NCBI GenBank assembly: GCA_001692895.1
Contig: KV748226.1
Coordinates: 188,329-252,328, forward strand
Reading direction: 5' to 3'
DNA: 64,000 nucleotides
Source: Cenococcum geophilum 1.58
Taxonomy: Eukaryota > Ascomycota > Dothideomycetes > Gloniales > Gloniaceae
Part shown: positions 56,816 through 64,000 of the stretch, in pieces
How the letters are laid out: each line of letters opens with the position of its first letter
Position numbering within the stretch: the first letter of the stretch is position 1
Made by a program: the position numbers and the translations under genes
The notes under the pieces: generated by a model
What the model was told of the DNA's origin: nothing
Databases searched by the model: none
Seen by the model: the letters and a program-made list of their open reading frames with translations, nothing else

Positions 56816-57059
56816 TGTAACGGGACTGTCCCGTTACAGTAAGGACGTCTTAGTAAAACACTTAACGATAGTGGAATTCTATTAAAGCCTCTTGAAGCAC
56901 GTGCACGTACTATAGCTACCCCTATATCTTGACCACGTCGACCTAAACCTGTTCTGTTCCTTATCTAAACGTCTTATTACTTGCAAGGTCTATATAACTT
57001 AGCTCTTAATAGAATCTTATTTCCTTTAAAGCTGCCTTAAAGCACCTTGCCCCCTTATA
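56816..57059 (+). repeat. TRIM-like element 3' LTR
   Basis: 244-bp copy of 55263-55506 followed by TTATT. Confidence 0.94.
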
Positions 57060-57064
57060 TTATT

Positions 57065-60000
57065 CTCCTCAATCTTTTTATTAAAACGTGTTAAATAACT
57101 ACCTTAATACCTAACTGTACGTTAAATAACAACCTTAATACCCTCTATGTACCTTTGCAGATTTTACTATAGCGTTAACCTACCTAAAGAAGTATAAGAA
57201 AGACATTAACCTAGAGATATAAAATACCGATATAACTAACCTTAAAGATATTAATTAGTAAGACTTAAATGGATTCTTATTACACTATATAGCATACTAT
57301 AAAGATAGCGAATATAATAATACTATGCTATAGTACTATATAAGGGAGGACTTTATTAGATAAATAAAGGGAATATAAACTCCTATAAAGAAGGATATTA
57401 TATAAGACTTCCGTAACTTCTTACGGGAGTATAAAGTGTTTATACCTATAGATGGGGGTACTATTAGAGATAATATTTAGGAGCAGGTTATTAACGTAAA
57501 AGGAGAGCATAAATGGACTCTATAAGAGATTAAGCACTAACTACGCACTATAAGGAAGCTTAACTCATAATAGAATCTAAGTAATATACCTCTAGAGGCG
57601 AATCTACCTCCGCCTTTAACTCCTCTATATCTAATTTAACCCATAACTTTAACTTTAGATACTATACCCCAATAAAAGCAGGCATAGGATCCTATTACTT
57701 TATAATTTACTAACCTTTAGACTCCACCGATTAGACCTATGTCCCCACTATAGCCTATAATATAACTCCTACCTCCTCTATCTTAATCTTAAATCGGAGG
57801 TAGTTTAAAATTGCTTATAGAGCTTATAAAGCTCTATTTAGATTAAGAGAAGAAGTTTAGTAGGGAATTATATAATATTCTTAATTTAAAACTATATATC
57901 TTTTATAACTATTACTAGAAGGTAGGAATAGAGTCTAATTAATACTATAACGCCTATTCTGTTATGCTTAAGGGCCGAGCTAGTACCTTCTATTATAATT
58001 ATTTAGTAGGAAAAGGATATAATTTTAACCGCATAATATATAAGTTAAGATACCACTTTAAAATAGAAGAGAATAAGTAGCAGTATATATTAGAATGGAG
58101 AGAGACTACCTTTTTAAGGATTATTACTATAAACCTAGGTGTCCCTCGGCTTAATTATCTTTAAAAGCTCTTTAATTAACTTTAGATAATTTAGCGTGGT
58201 TTATCTAAATCATATTAAGAGGATTTCAGTCTACGTAATTAAGTTATTAGCGTATACTAAGGTGTTAAAGAATGTAACCTTACTTTCTTTAATCCTATAA
58301 ATACTTATAAAGGTATATATACTTAATTAAGATCTTTTATTAGCACTACTCTACGCTCTTAAAAAGTATAGCAATTTAACGCCTAACTTTAACCTACTTT
58401 AATTAACCCGCCTAACTAATATAATTATAACTAGACTAATTAAACATATAGTGGCCGGGGTAGGTAATATGGTAGAGGGTATAATTAACAACTATAAGGT
58501 AAAGGTAGAGGTCCTTATAGAGGTTTATTTTTAAAATAATTGCTAAAAGAAATACTATATTTATAAGAAACTAAATTGCTAGTTAACTAGGCATTCTCTT
58601 AATAAATAAAAGGAGGTATATAATAAGTTTTACTAGAGTATAAGAAACGTTAGAAATTATAAGGCTACTATAGCCTACTTTTAAAGCTTCCTGGTTTAAT
58701 ATAAAGGCGTAGAAGATCTTAAGGATAAGGTTAATAAGGCTAAATAGCTCCTTATAGATATAGAAATTAAGGACTACTTACCTAACTAATACTTCACTAA
58801 GTATAGTAAGGTAGATGGTATATAAACCATTACTATTCTTAATAACCAATCTACGCTCCATTCTATTATAAAGTTAGATATCTTTAATAAGCTAAAGGAG
58901 AGCTCCGCGTTCTCCTTTAATGACAGATACTTAGCGAATGTCTTCTATAGTATTATACTAGATACTGGAGCCGCAGGAGTATCTATAGTAGGAGAACCTT
59001 AAGTTTAAGCCCTTTAGCAGCTTAATAACTCTATTTAGATTAACTATTTAACGGCAGGCTAATATATAATTCGTTTTAGCAAGGGTACTATAATCTCTTT
59101 TAGCACAATTAGGGTTTAAACCCCCTTAGGGTGCATCACTTTCTATATTATTCCTATAAATACTCCATTTCTATTTTATATTAAAAATATAGATAAATTA
59201 GGCGTTAAGCTTAATAACCTTAAGAATATACTTGTGTAGGGAGATAGTTGGGTACCTATTATACGCAAGTAGGGTTACCCTTAATTACTCCTTTATTAAC
59301 TAAAAAAGAGTATTGCTTAGAGCTACCTAACTAAGTTAGAGTTACGTTAACTACACCGTCGTTTTAGCCACCTATCCGTTTATTAATTACTTAGGGTTCT
59401 TTAGTAAGCAGGCTATAAAGTTAAGGTTAAGGTAATTAAGCATCTTATAAAGTACTACTATTACTACTAAATAAACTAGAAGTCCCCTAGCCGATTTAAG
59501 TTCACCCTTAAAGATAACTACAGCTTTAACTTCTGTATTATTATTAACGTTATATATCTTAGCGGTAAGCTAGTACTCTAAGTTATTAACTTCTTAACCT
59601 CCTTTTAAGCCGCACGTTTCTTAAAGGATATATTAGCTAAGAACGTATAGGATACCCTATAATTATACTAGATTAATATTTACCTAGGACCCCCTAATTA
59701 AATCGTCTATAATATAGGAAAGAACTTTTTATTTATAGAGTTTTAATAATAAACAAAGGCAATGGCAATTAAGGTTAAGGAAGTCCCTATTAAGGCACAT
59801 AATAGTATTAGAAAAGTAGAGCGATATTATACACTATTACGCCGCGTATATAAGATTATCTCTTTAGAACTAGAGGACGCTAGCAAAAAACTTATCTTAT
59901 AAATAGCTATTAAAGCCGTTAATAATTCCACTAGCCTAAATAGACTTATACCTACGTTACTAGTCTTTAGCGCCTACCCTTAAATAACTAATAATTCTCT

Positions 60001-62060
60001 ACTATCTCCCTCTATTGTGTAATAAGCTAAGGCTATTCGCAAGGCAATAAAGAAGGTGCGACGTCTCTATACTATACGCCAGGTTAACAACGCACTAGAA
60101 ATAAGAAATGACCTAAATACCTTAACTATACTTAATCTACTACTCTAGTCTAAGGTACGCATATAGCGTAAAAAGGGAGGATAGTTAGGCCCATATTAAC
60201 TTATTACAATTAATAGTTAAACTTGCACTATTTAGATGCCTTATAGACCCACTTAATTCTATTTAACTGTTATTAAGCCTTACTATAAAGATAATAGTTC
60301 TAAGCCTTTACAGGATACCCTAAAGGAGAACCACAATCAATATACTCTAGAAGGCGACTATAATTCTAATATAATTATAGTAGAGGTGCCGTAACCACAA
60401 CGCGGTAAAGGTTGCTTAAAAGGATTATAAAATCACTAACATCTTATTAATTTTAAAGAGCAATTTATTGCCGCTATTAAAAATAGAGTTAAGTTATTAA
60501 TGGCCTTTATAACAGCTAAGGAGAAGACTAACTTTAAGCTTATAAAACAGCTCTAAAAGGAAGGTTATATTATAACTCCTAGAGCTCCTTTCTAAGCATC
60601 TAATAAGTAGGAGATTAATAGTCTTATTATAAGAGGAGTCTTTAAGTTTAAGAAGTATAACCCTATTAAGTTTAATAAAGTTCGCATCTTTAAGTTAAGA
60701 ATGGTTAATGAGATTAAGGGCAAAGCTACTAACGCCCTATTTAAGAAATTAAGGCTTATTATCTAAGGCTATAACAATAATAGTAAGGAGGTAATTCTTA
60801 TGTAGTCTTTTATAATTTAACAAGCTAGTTAGCAAGTTATTATTATACTAGCTCCCTCCTTAATAAAGAATAAAATAGCGGTCTATTTATAAGATATCAC
60901 TTAGGCCTATACCTAATTAGGGACGCACCTTTAGCGCTTAATATTGGCTAAAGATATGATTATAGTTGTGCTTAAGCCACTATATAAAATCGCAGAGGTA
61001 GGAACTTATTAGTAGGCTACCTATAGCAAGCACTATAAAGAGAAACTTTTAATAACTACTTTTATATTTAATCTATGCTTCCTTATTATAACTACGGGAA
61101 CCCTATTTAGAATTGTCGGCATATAAACTAATAATATAATTATCTTAGGAGACGACCAATTCTTAGCTTTTAGAGAAAATAAGCTAGTAAAGGCAAATCT
61201 TATAGTAAAGCTAAAGGAAAAGCTTAATTTAATAACACTATTACTTTTTAATAAATGCATCCTCTCCCTAAATAAGGATTTTATTGCTTTACGCCAGAAG
61301 GGTTAAGGTAAGAAGATTAACGTTATTAATATTAATTCTCTAAAGTAAGGATATATAGAGTAACGCGCTTATAAAGCTTATATTACTTCTATCTATTAAC
61401 CTAAGGCTTTATTTAATCTCTTTATTACCGCCTAACACTAGAAACCAACTAAGGATAACATTCTTACCCTAAATAAGCGTCTTTCCTAAGTAAATAAACC
61501 ATCTTAATTAGGGACTACTCTACGTACCTATTAATCTTCCCACCGCTAAGCTCTTTATATTTGTTAATAGATTATTTATAAATAATAAAGATTTTAGCTC
61601 CTAGCTAGAATATAAAATTATTATTACAAACAAATCTACTAAAGAGAATAACTTTACAATTTACGGCAATCTTATCTATTAGAGCTTAATTAAGAGTAAA
61701 CGCGTTACTTAAAGCGTTCTAGCGTTAGAGATATATAAAATAGTTAGCGGAGTTAACATAGTAATTATAATTAGAACTACCCTAAAAATAATTATAGATT
61801 AACTCGAACTTCCTATTATCCCTATAATTATATATACTAACTTATACTCCCTCTATAAGTGTTTAGTTAAGCTTAGTACTATAAAGGAGAAGCGCCTTAT
61901 AATTAATATTATGGCACTTTATTAATCCTACAAACAGTAAAAACTCTTTAAAATTTAATAGATTAACGGTTAAGATAACCCGGCAGATATAATAATAAAG
62001 GTAAACCTAAATAAAGCTTTAGAAACTATAGCTAGAAGTATTAGACACATTGTAAGGGCG
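57065..62060 (+). pseudogene. Copia II gag-pol relic
   Basis: Plus-strand reading gives a gag-like region (about 57170-58500), a Cys-x2-Cys-type remnant near 58540, protease at about 58965 with an intact LDTGA motif, integrase about 59330-59900 (LHRRFSHLS), reverse transcriptase about 60620-61260 with KLRLI-QGYNN, and RNase H about 61520-62030 (SLYKCLVKLS and ending IITK). The domain order is that of Ty1/Copia and it is related to Copia I. No 5' LTR was found; the upstream end is lost or lies beyond the TRIM insertion. Gag is split over more than one frame. RIP stops are at Gln/Trp codons. Confidence 0.82.
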
Positions 62061-62080
62061 GCTAAGGCGCTAGTGGTAAG

Positions 62081-62131
62081 CAAGCCAATGGCGATTTTCC
62101 ATGCCGGGCATAGAAAATCGTAATTGGTTAA
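62081..62131. repeat. 50-bp near-perfect palindrome, copy 2
   Basis: GCCAATGGCGATTTTCCATG and its complement form arms around CCGGG. It matches 1975-2024 in Gypsy I. It sits just after the Copia II coding region and just before the LTR that leads into Copia III. Confidence 0.72.
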
Positions 62132-62268
62132 CAGAGGTTATAGGAGAACACGCGACAAGCCTTACCTCTCACAACGCGTAGATCTTAGAGAATTATCTAT
62201 CTACAACACCGTATAGTATATATTATTGTGATATATATATTCTACACGTTATAAAAGTTATACTAACA
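62132..62268 (+). repeat. Probable 5' LTR of Copia III (left edge uncertain)
   Basis: The right end ACTAACA is placed because the Copia primer-site sequence begins right after it at 62269. A TATA-like run at 62217-62240 fits an LTR promoter. The matching LTR is outside the window, so the left edge cannot be set and may include the palindrome at 62081. Confidence 0.55.
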
Positions 62269-62294
62269 CTAATTAGTAAGCGCGCACAGATTAG
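62269..62294 (+). promoter_or_regulatory. Probable primer-binding site of Copia III
   Basis: CTAATTAGTAAGCGCGCACA, matching 48520-48545 except for transitions. Confidence 0.6.
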
Positions 62295-62309
62295 GAGATA
62301 CGCACTTAC

Positions 62310-62460
62310 TTAGAAGATGTTTACGCTCTACCTTATAAAGGCCCTATTTCAGTTAAAGAGAATTAAAGTACTCTAGATTTAGAAGACGTTTAACGCTCTA
62401 CCTTACCCGGAAATACCTTAAATCTACCCTAGATTTAGAAGATGTTTAACGCTCCACCTT
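62310..62460 (+). repeat. Tandem repeats in the Copia III leader
   Basis: Three copies of a unit containing TAGAAGATGTTTAACGCTCT. No coding sequence occurs before the ATG at 62621; the rest of the leader has short repeats of GTTAAGAACGCGACCAC. Confidence 0.75.
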
Positions 62461-62620
62461 AACCAGAGACAGACTACTATACCAGTAGTTAACGTAACCA
62501 CGTTAAGAACGCGACCACATTAAGAACGCGACCACCCTAACTACTACTTAAACTGTCCCTTAAACGACCACTTAAACCGTCCCCTAAACTATTCTATATA
62601 TCTTCCTCATTTCTTTTAAG

Positions 62621-64000
62621 ATGGCTATACCTATAGATTAGAAGGTAGAAATAAAACGATAGAGGAACGGGATTAATATATAAACGGTAACTAGTAAAGA
62701 CCTTATAGACTTTATACTATTTAAGTTATGGGAATATAACGAGTATAAGTTAATAGATAATGGACTTTGGTCCTCCTTCCAAGACGATTTTAAAACATTT
62801 AGTATTAATATATTTTTAAAAGTAAATGTATAGTACCTTTAAAGCATATATACCTTCCAAAAATATAAAGGAGTATATATACGTATAAAGGAGAAACGCA
62901 TAATATATACGCAACTCTTATTTGAATTAACCTAGGAAGAACATCAATATTCCTAGACTTAAGAGAACTTAGATAAGGTGTATAATAAGCTAGATAAAAA
63001 CGGGTTTTAATTAAATAAAATAAATAATATACTTAAGCGCGGTCTTAACTATAAAGTATTATAAGACCCAACAGTTCGCATAACCCCATTTTAACTATAA
63101 CAACTATTAAGTATCTAAACTACAACCCTACCACTATCTAGAGGAACACTAGTAGGACCTTTACCGTATATAACCCCACGACCCTAAACCGTTCCCCTCC
63201 TATAGATGCCAATTATACCAAGATAGGGCAAAGAGATTTTTAACGCAGCAAAAATGTACACAAAGGAACTTAAATATAATGGTATAAATGGCAGCTTTAA
63301 TTATAAACTTACTATCTTCTATAGCATCTACAGCCGATCTAATGTTCTACAAGAGGCTTATAATAAAGCTCTACTAATTATATTAATAGGTCTAGCCTTA
63401 AACTAGTACTTTAACAGCGGACTTAGTAATCTCTCATTTAAAGACATTTATAGGCACCTTCGCAATTTCTTTAAAGGCCCTAGCTTAGAACGCAAGAACC
63501 TTAGTAAATAGAATGCAATCTTATTAAGGACGATAATGGATAAGAACACAGATAAATCAACCAGCAATTGCCTCTAAATATTAATTAATACACTCTCCCA
63601 ACTACAGCATAGCCTTACCCTAGAACTATAAATAACACCATTCCTAACCAATAAACTTATTATGTCTTACTAGGGAATTTATATATGCTAATTTGCTATA
63701 TTAGACCCACCTTGAGAACTAGGCCCCCTTATTAATAAACTATAGTCCTTAATTACGGCTTATAAAAAACAGAACCTAGAGTAAGCTTAAACTTAAGCTT
63801 ACTACACAGATCATTGGTACTTTAGACGGGAGAATAACTATAATTAGTATTAAAACCACAACTAATATTAAAACCGAACTTATGACCGAAACCACAACCG
63901 CAACCGCACCCGCCCCCATTTCTCTCTATATTATAAACCACGTTGCTTTATATATAATAAGGAAGGCTGCTAATTATAAAACTATACCTAAGAAGAATAA
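62621..64000 (+). pseudogene. Copia III gag, cut by window end
   Basis: The ATG at 62621 (MAIPIDQKVEIK, with one Gln as TAG) opens a frame similar in layout to Copia I gag: LWEYNEYKL...GLWSSF corresponds to LWEQY...DF-DF of Copia I. The capsid-like region is at about 63250-63700, an Asn/Arg-rich stretch at about 63830-63910, and a knuckle remnant CFIYNKEGC near 63945-63975. Stops at Gln codons show RIP. Pol should continue beyond 64000. Confidence 0.8.

Larger units (their letters stand above)
55263..57059 (+). mobile_element. TRIM-like non-autonomous LTR element
   Basis: Two 244-bp LTRs (55263-55506, 56816-57059) are flanked by an exact TTATT duplication (55258-55262, 57060-57064). The 1309-bp interior has no gag or pol domain; instead it holds tandem AACTTAAACTT repeats (about 55555-55615), copies of a CGATAAACGA...TTAATTAA unit (55970-56105), CCGATATGCCTACGA-type repeats and a G-rich tract. 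A purine-rich AGGAGGGGGTAC precedes the 3' LTR. It must have been mobilised by another element's proteins. Strand follows the purine tract. Confidence 0.93.

Noticed and set aside
61033..61260. 75-codon minus-strand open frame
   Set aside because: Antisense to Copia II reverse transcriptase.

Overview
The window is a transposon graveyard from a filamentous ascomycete (Pezizomycotina-type) genome. Most of it is TpA-rich. Recognisable transposase and reverse-transcriptase frames run for kilobases in one phase and are broken almost only by TAA/TAG codons where Gln or Trp is expected. Differences between paired LTRs are C/T or G/A transitions. Together this is the signature of repeat-induced point mutation (RIP) acting on CpA. 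Only one intact gene is supported.

Layout. 1-1663: gag end of a minus-strand Gypsy element cut by the window edge. 1669-8656: Gypsy I (minus, 187-bp LTRs, chromodomain integrase). 8657-16905: remains of a minus-strand piggyBac-like transposon, split by Gypsy II (10268-16267, minus, 237-bp LTRs, CTTAC target duplication). 16929-25808: three head-to-tail copies, exactly 2960 bp apart, of a Crypton-type element encoding an NDC10_II/GCR1_C tyrosine-recombinase-like protein (minus). 25811-28041: an unmutated island with a two-exon gene for a small secreted, cysteine-containing, probably GPI-anchored protein and a decayed fragment of an NB-ARC/TPR NLR-like gene. 28062-28600: hAT-associated repeat and GC-rich sequence of unknown nature. 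28600-35734: Tad1-like LINE (plus). 35733-36044: MITE. 36118-37940: 27-bp minisatellite between inverted hAT-associated arms. 37862-40290: hAT transposase relic (plus). 41098-47526: Gypsy III (plus, 211-bp LTRs, AGGAC duplication). 47560-54672: a second piggyBac-like copy (plus), split by Copia I (48249-54519, 271-bp LTRs, AAAGC duplication). 55263-57059: non-autonomous TRIM-like LTR element (244-bp LTRs, TTATT duplication). 57065-62060: Copia II. 62132-64000: start of Copia III, which runs off the window.

Order of events. Full-length LTR elements interrupt the piggyBac copies, so they came later, and all were RIP-mutated. At least two short LTR-like insertions with exact 5-bp duplications (33656-33847 in the LINE, 37148-37341 in the minisatellite), and probably a third (45228-45433 in Gypsy III), are not TpA-enriched. 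They appear to post-date RIP or to have escaped it. RIP intensity also falls off along the last Crypton copy towards the secreted-protein gene.

Three cross-element observations stand out. A conserved hairpin-containing block lies upstream of the 3' LTR of all three Gypsy elements. A ~50-bp near-perfect palindrome is shared by Gypsy I and the Copia II/III junction. The Crypton units carry repeated inverted recombination-site-like motifs. All domain calls rest on reading translations by eye; no database search was run.
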